A stretch of 13,709 bases of DNA from Bacteroidales bacterium (GTDB lineage Bacteria > Bacteroidota > Bacteroidia > Bacteroidales > UBA3663). The position numbers and the translations under genes were made by a program. Of the stretch, positions 1 to 7,330 are shown in pieces. The DNA lies in NCBI GenBank assembly GCA_017632695.1, contig JAGBQS010000142.1:1-13709 (forward strand). Reading direction: 5' to 3'. Position 1 is the stretch's first letter. Each line of letters opens with the position of its first letter. The notes below the pieces were generated by a model, which saw only the letters and a program-made list of their open reading frames with translations, was not told where the DNA came from and searched no databases.

Positions 1-1074
1 GCGCAAGGCAAAGATATCGCCGCGCTGGGTAACAGGCAGCTTCTCATCGACGCCGAACACATCCGAACTTTCGCAGATCGGGCCGACTACATCGTAAACA
101 TCCGTTGCGGAATCGGCCGCAGCCGAGAGATTCTGAATCTTATGATGCGCCTGATACAAGGCAGGACGGATCAGTTCGCTCATACCGGCATCCAGAATCA
201 CGAACTTCTTCTTCAGTCCTTCCTTTACATACAGCGCACGGGTAATCAGGCTTCCGCACTGGCATACTACCGAACGTCCCAGCTCAAAATGCAGTTCCTG
301 TCCGGGACGCAGTTTCAGATGTTTGGCATAGTTACTGAAGAACGATGCAAAATCCGGAATCGGATTGGCATCCGGATCGTCGTAATCGCACCCCAGACCG
401 CCGCCCACATTGATGGTTTCCAAACGGATTCCGCGAGCCTCGACCATATTCTGCAAATCGTTGATGCGGTCACAGAGAACCGAGAACGGCTCCAGATCGA
501 GCAACTGGCTGCCGATATGGAAATGAAGACCGATAATCCGGATATTCCGCAAGGTCAGAGCCAGATCAAGCACTTCGAGCAACATCTCTACAGGAATGCC
601 GAACTTGTTTTCCTCCAAGCCGGTTGTGATGTACTTGTGTGTATGAGGATCGACATTCGGATTAACTCGGATGGCAACACGAGCCGTCTTGTCTTTGGCT
701 GCGGCCAAGTGATTGATGACCTCCAACTCCGGAATCGACTCGACATTGAAGCATGCAATGCCCGAATCGAGTGCCAGATTGATTTCCCAGTCGGCCTTAC
801 CTACTCCGGCAAAAACTATCTTCGAGGCAGGGAATCCGGCCTTCAGGCAGACATCAACCTCGCCGCCGCTGACGCAATCACATCCCAGACCGCTCTGATT
901 GATCAGATTGAGCACAATGGGATCGACGTTGGCCTTCACGGCATAATGAACCCGAAAGCCCGGATATTTACCGGCTTCCGCTTTAATGGTTTCGAGTGTC
1001 TGCTCCAGCAGTTGTTTGTCGTAATAGTAAAAGGGCGTCTGAATCTCCTTGAACTTCTCTACGGGGAATGTCAT
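1..1074 (-). CDS. lysA: Diaminopimelate decarboxylase (partial, C-terminus beyond window edge)
   Basis: PLP-dependent decarboxylation of meso-diaminopimelate to L-lysine, the last step of lysine synthesis; cytosolic. I translated the reverse strand from the ATG at 1074-1072, which gives 358 codons in frame to base 1. Family motifs are clear: HYAVKAN with the PLP-binding lysine at K47, HFHIGSQL at 184-191, a glycine-rich NVGGGLG segment, ELGRSVVCQCGSL (the usual EPGR reads ELGR here), and the active-site CESSD with C334-E335. Typical length is about 385-420 residues, so only some 30 or more C-terminal residues are missing. I found no upstream in-frame ATG, and the N-terminus (TFPVEKFKEIQTPFYYYD) looks native. 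It lies 62 bp downstream of lysC on the same strand with no terminator or own promoter visible between them, so co-transcription is likely. The opposite strand holds a long open frame that is only a shadow. Confidence 0.96.
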   Translation of the reverse strand, partial: MTFPVEKFKEIQTPFYYYDKQLLEQTLETIKAEAGKYPGFRVHYAVKANVDPIVLNLINQSGLGCDCVSGGEVDVCLKAGFPASKIVFAGVGKADWEINLALDSGIACFNVESIPELEVINHLAAAKDKTARVAIRVNPNVDPHTHKYITTGLEENKFGIPVEMLLEVLDLALTLRNIRIIGLHFHIGSQLLDLEPFSVLCDRINDLQNMVEARGIRLETINVGGGLGCDYDDPDANPIPDFASFFSNYAKHLKLRPGQELHFELGRSVVCQCGSLITRALYVKEGLKKKFVILDAGMSELIRPALYQAHHKIQNLSAAADSATDVYDVVGPICESSDVFGVDEKLPVTQRGDIFALR

Positions 1075-1136
1075 TTTGTAATGGAATTTATGAAAAAAAC
1101 AGAATGAGTCGGAAAGATTCAAATATTTCGCAAGGT

Positions 1137-2450
1137 TCAGAAAAGATGCTTGCTCAGACTCTGCAAAGCCTTAATCTTGTCTTCCTTCTTCACCAGCATG
1201 GAGATATTATAGTTCGAACCGCCATACGAAATCATACGGACCGGCACATCGGACATTGCCTCAATAACCTTGCTCTCGAAGCCGAGATTATCCCACTTCA
1301 TATCGCCTACAACAGCAATAATCACCATATCGGTGTCAACCTGAACGGTACCGAACTTCTTCAGGTCGGTCACAATCTCGTCCAGTTTCTTGGCATTGTC
1401 GATGGTCAGCGACACGCCGACCTCGCTGGTAGTAACCAGATCGACAGATGTCTTATAGCGATCGAACACCTCGAATACCTGGCTCATGAAACCATAAGCC
1501 AGAAGCATGCGGCTCGACTTGATGCGGATGGAAGTAATACCGTCCTTGGCGGCAATAGCCTTGATCTTGCCTTCCTCGGTCGAGTTGCTGATCATAGTGC
1601 CGGGAGCCGAAGGATCCATCGTATTCAGCAACCGTACGGGAATGTTGTACATGCGGGCCGGTGTAATACAGGTAGGATGCAGGATCTTGGCACCGAAATA
1701 GGCAAGCTCGGCAGCTTCGTCGAAGTTCAGGTTGCGTACCGGCTTGGTACCCTCAACAAATCGGGGATCGTTGTTGTGCATACCGTCGATATCGGTCCAG
1801 ATCTGGATTTCCTCCGCACGGATGGCAGCACCGATAATCGAGGCACTGTAGTCCGAACCGCCACGCTGGAGGTTGTCAATCTCGCCATAGGCATTGCGGC
1901 AGATGAAGCCCTGGGTCACATAGATAAGCTGATCGGGATAGGCTGCCATCTGCTCCTTCAGGTGCTCTTCGATGTACTTGAAGTCGGGCTCGGCATTCTT
2001 ATCGATACGCATATATTCGAGAGCCGGGAGGAAAGCTACCTTCACGCCCTGCTCCTTCAGATACAGATTCATGAGGTTGGTGCTCATCAGCTCGCCCTGA
2101 GCCACGATGCAGCGCTCCTCGAAAATGGTGAAAGGATGGTTGGCAAACGAACGGATATAATCAAAAATGCCGCGGATCACATCTCTGGCCTGCTGCTTGA
2201 AAGCTTCTGCAGAATAAAGGCCGTTGATAATCTCGGCATAGTTTGCTTCCATACGGTTAATGACATCGGCGGCACCGATGGCATTCTGAAGACGATAGTA
2301 ACCGGAAATTTCGAGCAAGGAATTGGTAGTACCGGACATAGCCGACAGAACAACAACCTTCGACTTGCCATCTTCAACAATCAGGCTTGCAACATTCTTG
2401 ATACGCTGAACAGAACCAACTGACGTACCACCAAATTTTAATACTTTCAT
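1137..2450 (-). CDS. lysC: Aspartate kinase (monofunctional)
   Basis: Phosphorylates L-aspartate with ATP, the entry step to the lysine/DAP, threonine and methionine pathways; cytosolic. The 437-residue length matches monofunctional aspartate kinases of the E. coli LysC type. Visible motifs: N-terminal KFGGTS at 5-10, QGE at 118-120, RGGSDYSA at 196-203, WTDIDGM at 218-224, and a C-terminal regulatory half (about 305-437) with the look of two ACT domains, including GVSLTIDN and ISYGGSNYNISMLV. The ACT domains imply feedback control by an amino acid, probably lysine given the lysA neighbour; that is inference. No homoserine dehydrogenase domain follows, so it is not a ThrA fusion. It is preceded by a near-ideal Bacteroidetes promoter about 60 bp upstream and followed by lysA after 62 bp. 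Confidence 0.97.
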   Translation of the reverse strand: MKVLKFGGTSVGSVQRIKNVASLIVEDGKSKVVVLSAMSGTTNSLLEISGYYRLQNAIGAADVINRMEANYAEIINGLYSAEAFKQQARDVIRGIFDYIRSFANHPFTIFEERCIVAQGELMSTNLMNLYLKEQGVKVAFLPALEYMRIDKNAEPDFKYIEEHLKEQMAAYPDQLIYVTQGFICRNAYGEIDNLQRGGSDYSASIIGAAIRAEEIQIWTDIDGMHNNDPRFVEGTKPVRNLNFDEAAELAYFGAKILHPTCITPARMYNIPVRLLNTMDPSAPGTMISNSTEEGKIKAIAAKDGITSIRIKSSRMLLAYGFMSQVFEVFDRYKTSVDLVTTSEVGVSLTIDNAKKLDEIVTDLKKFGTVQVDTDMVIIAVVGDMKWDNLGFESKVIEAMSDVPVRMISYGGSNYNISMLVKKEDKIKALQSLSKHLF

Positions 2451-2507
2451 CTTATGTTATGTTTTAATACCTTTTGAATCACACCTAAAAATAATCATTT
2501 CAGTGCG

Positions 2508-2539
2508 CAAAAGTAATCCAAATATTTCAATTAGCCAAA
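2508..2539 (-). promoter_or_regulatory. Promoter of lysC-lysA (Bacteroidetes sigma-ABfr type)
   Basis: Reading the minus strand, TTTG (2539-2536) is separated by exactly 20 bp from TACTTTTG (2515-2508). This fits both elements of the TTTG-N19-21-TAnnTTTG consensus. The predicted start of transcription is near 2501-2503, giving a leader of about 50 nt before the lysC ATG. I see no attenuator or T-box-like structure in that short leader. Confidence 0.8.
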
Positions 2540-2551
2540 CTTTTTTGCCAA

Positions 2552-2575
2552 AAAATATGTTTTTTAGCATATTTT
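2552..2575 (-). terminator. Possible intrinsic terminator of the helicase gene
   Basis: On the minus strand, directly after the helicase stop codon (2583-2581), AAAATATG (2575-2568) and CATATTTT (2559-2552) form a perfect 8-bp inverted repeat with an 8-nt loop. It is followed by two more T residues, giving six T in a row with the stem end. The stem is almost all A-T, so it may be a weak terminator. Its position between a stop codon and the lysC promoter supports the call. Confidence 0.45.
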
Positions 2576-2580
2576 CGGCT

Positions 2581-3999
2581 TTATTCAAGCATTTCGTCAC
2601 TCGGATTAACCAAGTAAAGAGTCTGGGTTGCCCGCGTAAATGCCGTATACATCCATCTGTAGAAATCGATCCCGAGGTGTTCCGGATTGATGTAGCCGAC
2701 GTCCAGATACACGTCGCTCCACTGTCCGCCCTGACTCTTGTGGCAGGTTACGCAATAGGCATACTTTACCTGCAAGGCATTGAAATAGGGGTTCTCCTTG
2801 ATTGCCTTATACAAATCGCGCTGGTTGCGGATTTCCGGATAATCCTGTGCTATGTTGGCAAACAGTTCCTGCAACCTCTCCTGAGGCAGGTTCGGACCTT
2901 CGGCCATCAGCGTATCGAGCAGCATGGTAACCTCCAGATCAATATCATAGTCAGGTAAGGTTATCTCCACATCGGCGAACCTGAATCCGTACATTTCGCG
3001 CTGATTGTGTACCCGACGCACCTCGACGATATCTCCGTTGGCAATAAACGGAAGCTGGTCGAAGTCGCGTCCCCAATAGTAATTGTTGCGGACTACCAGA
3101 AGACGGTCGCCGGGCGAGAGTTCTTCCTCGCGACCGAGAATCTGATTACGCACGCCGGCATTGAACTTGTTAGCCCTCGCATTGGATCGGGTAATGATGA
3201 TGGTACCGTCGGGGCCTTCCCGGTTGTAAGAGGTTTCCAGACATTCCAGGAATTCGTAACTGTCTATGCGCCGAACGTCTCCGAACTGCTTATAAGCTAT
3301 GCGGGGCAACGCATCCACCCGTCCTTCGCCCAACAGACGCCTGAGCATGGTGGCATTGTACAGAATACCCGAGTCAAGCTGCTGTCGGGCAACCTCGGTC
3401 AGACTGGCCTCAATAACCTTCAGCCCGTAACCTGACAGCTGGCCGATATCCAGAGCCGGACTGCGCATTTGTCCGACAGGCGGCAACTGCGCATCATCGC
3501 CCACCAGCAGCAGGCGGCATCCGTCGGCGCTGTACACAAACTCTATCAGATCGTCGAGCAGGTTGCCCGTTCCGAACGGAGACCCTTCGTTCAGGGTGGA
3601 AATCATCGAGGCCTCATCGCAGATAAACAAAGTTCCGGGCTGCCGGTTTTCGAGCAGCTGGAAGCCGTCCATCTCGACGTTGAACTTCTGCTGCCGGTAA
3701 ATACTTTTATGAATAGTATAGGCCGGTTTATCGGACATCATCGAGAAGACCTTTGCCGCCCGACCGGTCGGAGCCATCAGGAAGGTTTTCATCTTCAGTT
3801 CGGCCATCACTTTCACCAAGGCTCCGATCAGGGAAGTCTTGCCCGTTCCGGCATAACCGCGCAACACGAAGATCCGTTCCGTTCCATCGGCCGACAGGAC
3901 AAACTCAGACAGCATCGAAAGGGCCGACTGTTGTCCTTTATTGGCAATAAATGGCAGTTTTTGCGCTATTTTTTGTGCAAAATCGATAAATATCGACAT
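2581..3999 (-). CDS. Stand-alone SF1 DNA helicase (RecD2/Pif1/Dda-like, UvrD_C_2 type)
   Basis: A 472-residue ATP-dependent DNA helicase of superfamily 1. Motifs in order: Walker A GYAGTGKT at 48-55, motif Ia APTGRAAKVFS at 76-86, Walker B DEAS at 128-131, motif III GDDAQLPPVG at 167-176, motif V-like HKSQGGQW at 420-427, and motif VI TAFTRA at 452-457. The C-terminal half fits a UvrD_C_2 domain. There is no RecB/RecC partner nearby and no long N-terminal region as in RecD2, so it resembles compact Dda/Pif1-like enzymes. The exact substrate (stalled forks, recombination intermediates) cannot be read from sequence. I chose the ATG at 3999 and not the in-frame ATGs at 4059 or 4032. A promoter -7 element lies at 4020-4027, so those starts would sit upstream of the transcript, and their extra residues look like translated promoter. 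Followed by a possible terminator, then lysC. Confidence 0.9.
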   Translation of the reverse strand: MSIFIDFAQKIAQKLPFIANKGQQSALSMLSEFVLSADGTERIFVLRGYAGTGKTSLIGALVKVMAELKMKTFLMAPTGRAAKVFSMMSDKPAYTIHKSIYRQQKFNVEMDGFQLLENRQPGTLFICDEASMISTLNEGSPFGTGNLLDDLIEFVYSADGCRLLLVGDDAQLPPVGQMRSPALDIGQLSGYGLKVIEASLTEVARQQLDSGILYNATMLRRLLGEGRVDALPRIAYKQFGDVRRIDSYEFLECLETSYNREGPDGTIIITRSNARANKFNAGVRNQILGREEELSPGDRLLVVRNNYYWGRDFDQLPFIANGDIVEVRRVHNQREMYGFRFADVEITLPDYDIDLEVTMLLDTLMAEGPNLPQERLQELFANIAQDYPEIRNQRDLYKAIKENPYFNALQVKYAYCVTCHKSQGGQWSDVYLDVGYINPEHLGIDFYRWMYTAFTRATQTLYLVNPSDEMLE

Positions 4000-4019
4000 A
4001 TTTTTGAAATTTTTCGGCA

Positions 4020-4027
4020 CAAAGATA
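4020..4027 (-). promoter_or_regulatory. -7 element of the helicase promoter
   Basis: The minus strand reads TATCTTTG (4027-4020), an exact TAnnTTTG. Transcription would start near 4013, only about 14 nt before the chosen ATG at 3999. The -33 region around 4048-4051 does not contain a clean TTTG, so only half of the consensus is met. It faces the rightward -7 element at 4049-4056. Confidence 0.5.
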
Positions 4028-4048
4028 ACCATTTTCCGAAAAAGTAAG

Positions 4049-4056
4049 TATATTTG
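4049..4056 (+). promoter_or_regulatory. -7 element of the rightward promoter for the 4101 gene
   Basis: TATATTTG is an exact TAnnTTTG. Transcription would start near 4062, giving a leader of about 39 nt. The place where the -33 TTTG should be (about 4025-4028) has no TTTG and overlaps the leftward -7 element. The two divergent promoters are therefore packed into under 40 bp. Confidence 0.5.
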
Positions 4057-4100
4057 CACTCAGAAAATTCAAAAAATAACATAAATCAAACAGCAAAATC

Positions 4101-4799
4101 ATGAAAATGGTATTAAATGTCATCCTCGCTGCAACCGCAGTGTTGCTTGCCTGGATGTGCTATGAGAGCATTCAGATCCCAGTACAGTTTAAGGCCGACG
4201 TGGCCAAACGTGACGAAGTAGTCATTCAGCGATTGAAAGACATCCGTACCCTTCCGGAGGCACACCGCGATTTGTATCAGAAGTATTGCAGCACTTGGGC
4301 TGAACTGATTACCTTTGCCAAGACTGACAGTGTGAAGATCTGCCAGAAGATCGGTACCCTTACCGATGAGCAGCTGGCTAACGGTCTGAAGGAGAAAGAT
4401 GCATGGGAATACCTCTGCAATCCTAAAAAATATGCTAAGGAGATCGCCAAGTTCGAATTGAGCAAGGAGACATTCAGCCGCGATACCATCAAGGTGAACG
4501 TGCTCGACAATGACTCTGCGCTGATCAGCCGTAACGTATGGGCTTGGATTGATAGCATCCAATACGTTCCATACGCTCCTAATGACACCTTCGAACTGGA
4601 GCTGGGTAGCGTAACCACCGCTTCCGGCTACGAGATGAGCCTCTTCGAAGCCCGTGTTGCCTACGAGGTATATCTTCAGGGTCTTGATGAAGGCGAGTTG
4701 GCCAACAAGATTCAGGAACGCAAGGATATGGAGAAATATCCCGGTTTGAAGGTTGGCGATGCCACTCAGGCTAACAACAACGCCGGTAACTGGGAGTAA
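4101..4799 (+). CDS. Membrane-anchored protein of unknown function (Bacteroidales-type, rsmD neighbourhood)
   Basis: A 232-residue protein I cannot tie to a named domain. An N-terminal hydrophobic segment (about residues 4-20) after a single lysine suggests an uncleaved membrane anchor, with the remaining 210 residues probably outside the cytoplasm; there is no lipobox. After the anchor, residues 25-80 are charged and helix-prone (many K, R, E), and the rest alternates acidic stretches with short beta-like segments. The C-terminus is polar (TQANNNAGNWE). Cys residues are at 20, 63, 80 and 106. Codon choice (CGT for Arg, many AAG for Lys, GGT for Gly) looks like that of a well-expressed gene. 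It is first in a probable operon with DUF3822 (13-bp gap) and rsmD. From memory, similar membrane-anchored proteins occur at this place in other Bacteroidales; I could not check this. Confidence 0.85.
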   Translation: MKMVLNVILAATAVLLAWMCYESIQIPVQFKADVAKRDEVVIQRLKDIRTLPEAHRDLYQKYCSTWAELITFAKTDSVKICQKIGTLTDEQLANGLKEKDAWEYLCNPKKYAKEIAKFELSKETFSRDTIKVNVLDNDSALISRNVWAWIDSIQYVPYAPNDTFELELGSVTTASGYEMSLFEARVAYEVYLQGLDEGELANKIQERKDMEKYPGLKVGDATQANNNAGNWE

Positions 4800-4812
4800 T
4801 CCAGGCATCTTC

Positions 4813-5478
4813 ATGACAACCAATGACGTCAAACAGATATCCATCCGGCTTCAACCGGATGGATTTTCTTATGCCGGCGTGTTCCATCCGATCATGCCGG
4901 GCGCTGATTTTGTGGAGCGCCTGGAAGATGCCCTCTGGGATACACGGATAACCGAAGAGAATGCCGAGATACTCTGTTCGGTCGAGACTACCCGCTTTGC
5001 CTTGTCGCCCACTGACATAGGCGAAGACGAAGCTCTCCGGATGTATCAGCTGAGCCTTCCGGAAGCCGAATCCGAAGAAACGGTTCTCTCCGTAACCGAC
5101 GAAACGAACGGAATCCGTTTTTCCTTCGGCATCGACAGTCACCTGTACCGTTTCCTGCTCCGCAATTTATCGGGGATCTCATTTACGCATCCGCTGGCAC
5201 TTCTGCAACTGCAATGGGCAAACAGGCCTGAGGTTGCCGAAGACTGTATGGTTGCCGAAGCCTCGGACAAGGCGCTGAACCTTCTGATTTACGGGAAAGG
5301 ACACCTCCAGATGGCAAACAGGTTCGAGACTGCCGGCACCGACAACCAGACATACCACATCATGAATGCGTGGACGCTGTACAACCTGGACGTCATCGAC
5401 AACAAACTGTATTTACAAAACGGGTCCGAAGAACTGCGGACTAATTTGAGTCACTACATCAAGCAATGCGTATCATAA
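4813..5478 (+). CDS. DUF3822 family protein
   Basis: A 221-residue soluble protein of unknown function assigned to DUF3822 by overall character and by its position directly before rsmD, where that family usually lies in Bacteroidetes. As I recall, the family is described as having an actin-like ATPase fold, but its biochemical role is not established. Segments such as ISIRLQPDGFSYAG near the start, SFGIDSHLYRFLLRN in the middle and the NLLIYGKGHLQMANRFET region fit that family. I chose ATG 4813 because the upstream in-frame ATG at 4753 would run 47 bp into the previous gene in another frame. It is short compared with the roughly 260 residues I expect for the family. Its end overlaps rsmD by 13 bp, which suggests translational coupling. 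Confidence 0.78.
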   Translation: MTTNDVKQISIRLQPDGFSYAGVFHPIMPGADFVERLEDALWDTRITEENAEILCSVETTRFALSPTDIGEDEALRMYQLSLPEAESEETVLSVTDETNGIRFSFGIDSHLYRFLLRNLSGISFTHPLALLQLQWANRPEVAEDCMVAEASDKALNLLIYGKGHLQMANRFETAGTDNQTYHIMNAWTLYNLDVIDNKLYLQNGSEELRTNLSHYIKQCVS

Positions 5479-6023
5479 GCGGGCAATACGGAGGCCGTCG
5501 GTTTGAGGCTCCCCGAAACCTACAGGCCCGACCTACCACCGATATCGCCAAAGAAGGCCTGTTCAATATCCTGCAGAACCGTATGGACATGGAAGGCATT
5601 CTGGCACTCGACCTCTTTGGAGGAACGGGCAGCATCAGCTTCGAATTGCTGAGCCGCGGAGCTGAACGCGTTACCTGTGTTGAAATGGGAAGACAACAGC
5701 AGCAGTTCATCCAGAAGGTTGCTCAGGAACTGCACATCGGCCGCGAACTGAACCTTGTGCGTGGCGATGTGTTCCGATTCCTGAGGTCGCAGGCTGCCGT
5801 AGCCCCCGAGGACGGTCTTTACGACCTGATTTTTGCCGACCCTCCATACGCCCTTCCCCAACTGGCCGACATACCCGAACTGATTTTGGGTAACAGGTTT
5901 CTGAAACCCGGAGGACTGTTCATCCTCGAACACGGCAAAGACCAGGATTTTTCGGCCATTCCGGAATTTTCAGAACTGAGAACCTACGGTGCCGTTCACT
6001 TCTCGTTCTTCCGGCCTGACTGA
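5466..6023 (+). CDS. rsmD: 16S rRNA (guanine(966)-N(2))-methyltransferase
   Basis: SAM-dependent methylation of the N2 of G966 in 16S rRNA during 30S assembly; cytosolic. The 185-residue length fits the family. Visible features: N-terminal MRIISGQYGGRRFEAP, the RPT segment at 22-24, SAM-binding motif I DLFGGTGS at 49-56 (E. coli has DLFAGSG), an acidic residue after strand 2 (VEMG, 72-75), and the catalytic N-methylase motif DPPY at 125-128. It begins inside the end of the DUF3822 gene in another frame (13-bp overlap), so the two are almost certainly co-transcribed and probably coupled in translation. Downstream lies the palindromic array, which may end this transcript. Confidence 0.95.
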   Translation: MRIISGQYGGRRFEAPRNLQARPTTDIAKEGLFNILQNRMDMEGILALDLFGGTGSISFELLSRGAERVTCVEMGRQQQQFIQKVAQELHIGRELNLVRGDVFRFLRSQAAVAPEDGLYDLIFADPPYALPQLADIPELILGNRFLKPGGLFILEHGKDQDFSAIPEFSELRTYGAVHFSFFRPD

Positions 6024-6035
6024 GATATTTTTATT

Positions 6036-6161
6036 CTGTAACTGAGAAAAAATATTTCTCTAACTGGGAAAATATTTTTCTCCCACGGGGGAATAATTTT
6101 TCTCCCACGGGGAAAATCATTTTTTCTAACAAAGAAAAAAATTCATTCCCGGAAAATAAAA
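6036..6161 (+). repeat. Tandem array of 22-bp imperfect palindromic repeats
   Basis: Five units plus a partial sixth: 6036-6057, 6058-6079, 6080-6101, 6102-6125 (24 bp), 6126-6147 and about 6148-6161. Each unit has a short head (CTCTAACTGGG or CTCCCACGGGG type), then an A-run, then a T-run ending where the next CT begins. Adjacent halves make hairpin-capable palindromes, for example GAGAAA..TTTCTC (6044-6060) and GGGAAAA..TTTTCTCCC (6066-6084). It fills most of the 186-bp gap between rsmD and the DUF4837 gene. The role is unknown: it could end rsmD transcription or be a protein-binding array. Confidence 0.8.
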
Positions 6162-6197
6162 GTCCGGCATCATCCGTTTTTATAGCACACCTATACC

Positions 6198-6213
6198 TTA
6201 TTATATAATATGA
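6198..6213 (+). promoter_or_regulatory. Palindromic A/T start-site element, copy 1 (DUF4837 gene)
   Basis: The 16-nt sequence TTATTATATAATATGA covers the DUF4837 start codon (ATG 6210-6212) and includes the 12-bp perfect palindrome TATTATATAATA (6199-6210). An identical 16-mer sits at the start of the next gene (7315-7330). No Shine-Dalgarno sequence is present. It may be an unstructured A/T-rich ribosome landing site or a DNA-binding site; the role is unknown. Confidence 0.5.
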
Positions 6214-7256
6214 AACATCTGATTTCGATTTTTACTGTCGCATTAGCCTTACTGAGCAGTTGCACGCAAGAGGCATCCAAGTCGTTTATGCCCGAAGCAA
6301 CCGGAGCTCCCTACGATCTGTACATTGTTATGCCTGAGACACTCAAGGAAACTCCCCTGAATGATTCGCTGCATGCCATCTTTGAGTACCCGATGGAATG
6401 CACACCGAACGGCGACGAATACTTCTACGTCAGCTTTATACTTCCGGAGCACTTCAAGCGCAATATCCGCACGCTGGGGAACATCGTTATGATTGATGTA
6501 AACCCCGAAAACGGCTCCGATCCTCACGTTACGATGGAACGCGACAAATATGCGCGCAATCAGGTCATCGTCAAGATGTACGGACCCGACGACCAGACTC
6601 TGGCCGATTATATCATGCAGTTGCAGGAAGGTTTGCGCAATGTTTTCGTGAAGGCTGAAATCAAACGCGCCATGCAGAAACTGGAGGAAGACAACGCCCT
6701 GCAACAGGCGGATCGCCTCATGAAATTACAGAATGTCTCGATGCTGATTCCGTTTGCCATCCGCAAGCCGGGACGCGGAGCTGCCGACTCCACCTTCTTC
6801 TGGGTAACAGACGATTACATGGACAAACAAAGCCATCTGGTTGTCTATAGTGTTCCTTACACGGATGCCAAAATCTTCAGTCTGGAAGGGGCTGTTGCCG
6901 TACGCGACTCAGTTATGAAAGCCAATATTAAGGGTAATTCAGACAGTTACATGACAACCAACAAACGGATTATCCTGCCCGAATATAAGGCGCTGAACGT
7001 AGGAGGAAAATATGTAGGTGAACTGCGCGGTATGTGGCGAATGGAAAACGGTCTGATGGCCGGTCCGTTTGTGTGCCACATGCGACTCGACGAGCTGAAC
7101 AGGCGCGTTGTGTTTGCCGAAGGCTTCTGTTATGCGCCCAATGACGGCAAACGCCGACTGATCCGTAATTTGGAGGCATCGGTTTACACCCTCAAACTCC
7201 CTTCGGACAACATGATCAGCGAAGTTGAAATCACGCTGGACCAGCCAGCCGACTGA
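6210..7256 (+). CDS. DUF4837 family lipoprotein
   Basis: A 348-residue envelope lipoprotein of unknown function. The N-terminus is a lipoprotein signal peptide: MKH, a hydrophobic stretch, then lipobox LSSC with C18 as the lipidated residue. The mature part begins TQEASKS, without Asp at +2. Length, the APYDLYIVMPE segment soon after the signal, and the middle segment GRGAADSTFFWVTDDY fit DUF4837, a Bacteroidetes family. No catalytic motif can be named. It follows the palindromic array and opens a run DUF4837, PdxA-like, murA, rimM on the same strand with gaps of 47-70 bp. No consensus promoter is visible upstream of it. It shares an identical 16-nt start region with the following gene. Confidence 0.87.
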   Translation: MKHLISIFTVALALLSSCTQEASKSFMPEATGAPYDLYIVMPETLKETPLNDSLHAIFEYPMECTPNGDEYFYVSFILPEHFKRNIRTLGNIVMIDVNPENGSDPHVTMERDKYARNQVIVKMYGPDDQTLADYIMQLQEGLRNVFVKAEIKRAMQKLEEDNALQQADRLMKLQNVSMLIPFAIRKPGRGAADSTFFWVTDDYMDKQSHLVVYSVPYTDAKIFSLEGAVAVRDSVMKANIKGNSDSYMTTNKRIILPEYKALNVGGKYVGELRGMWRMENGLMAGPFVCHMRLDELNRRVVFAEGFCYAPNDGKRRLIRNLEASVYTLKLPSDNMISEVEITLDQPAD

Positions 7257-7314
7257 TTCCGGCTCACGAAACTGAATCTGACAGAAAATTAAGAATACTC
7301 CAACCCCTAGTACA

Positions 7315-7330
7315 TTATTATATAATATGA
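7315..7330 (+). promoter_or_regulatory. Palindromic A/T start-site element, copy 2 (PdxA-like gene)
   Basis: The same 16-mer as at 6198-6213, here covering the ATG at 7327-7329, with the 12-bp palindrome at 7316-7327. Two consecutive genes with an identical start region suggest shared control of translation or binding, but chance in A/T-rich leaders cannot be excluded. Confidence 0.5.

Noticed and set aside
142..2423. Two long rightward open frames (142-1107, 321 codons; 1068-2423, 451 codons) opposite lysA and lysC
   Set aside because: Their proteins have no recognisable domain and low-complexity HGI/NRI-type composition, while the leftward frames encode clear LysA and LysC. They are antisense shadows of codon bias.
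4000..4059. Longer N-terminus for the helicase (start at 4059 or 4032)
   Set aside because: The extra 20 residues would be coded within the promoter region (-7 element at 4020-4027) and do not look like part of the helicase family.
4753..4812. Earlier in-frame start of the DUF3822 gene at 4753
   Set aside because: It would overlap the previous gene by 47 bp in another frame. The ATG at 4813, 13 bp after that gene's stop, is the simpler choice.
6204..6209. TATAAT just before the DUF4837 gene (and again before the PdxA-like gene) as a sigma70 -10 box
   Set aside because: Bacteroidetes primary sigma factor uses TAnnTTTG, and the motif abuts the start codon with no proper -35. It is better described as part of the shared palindrome.
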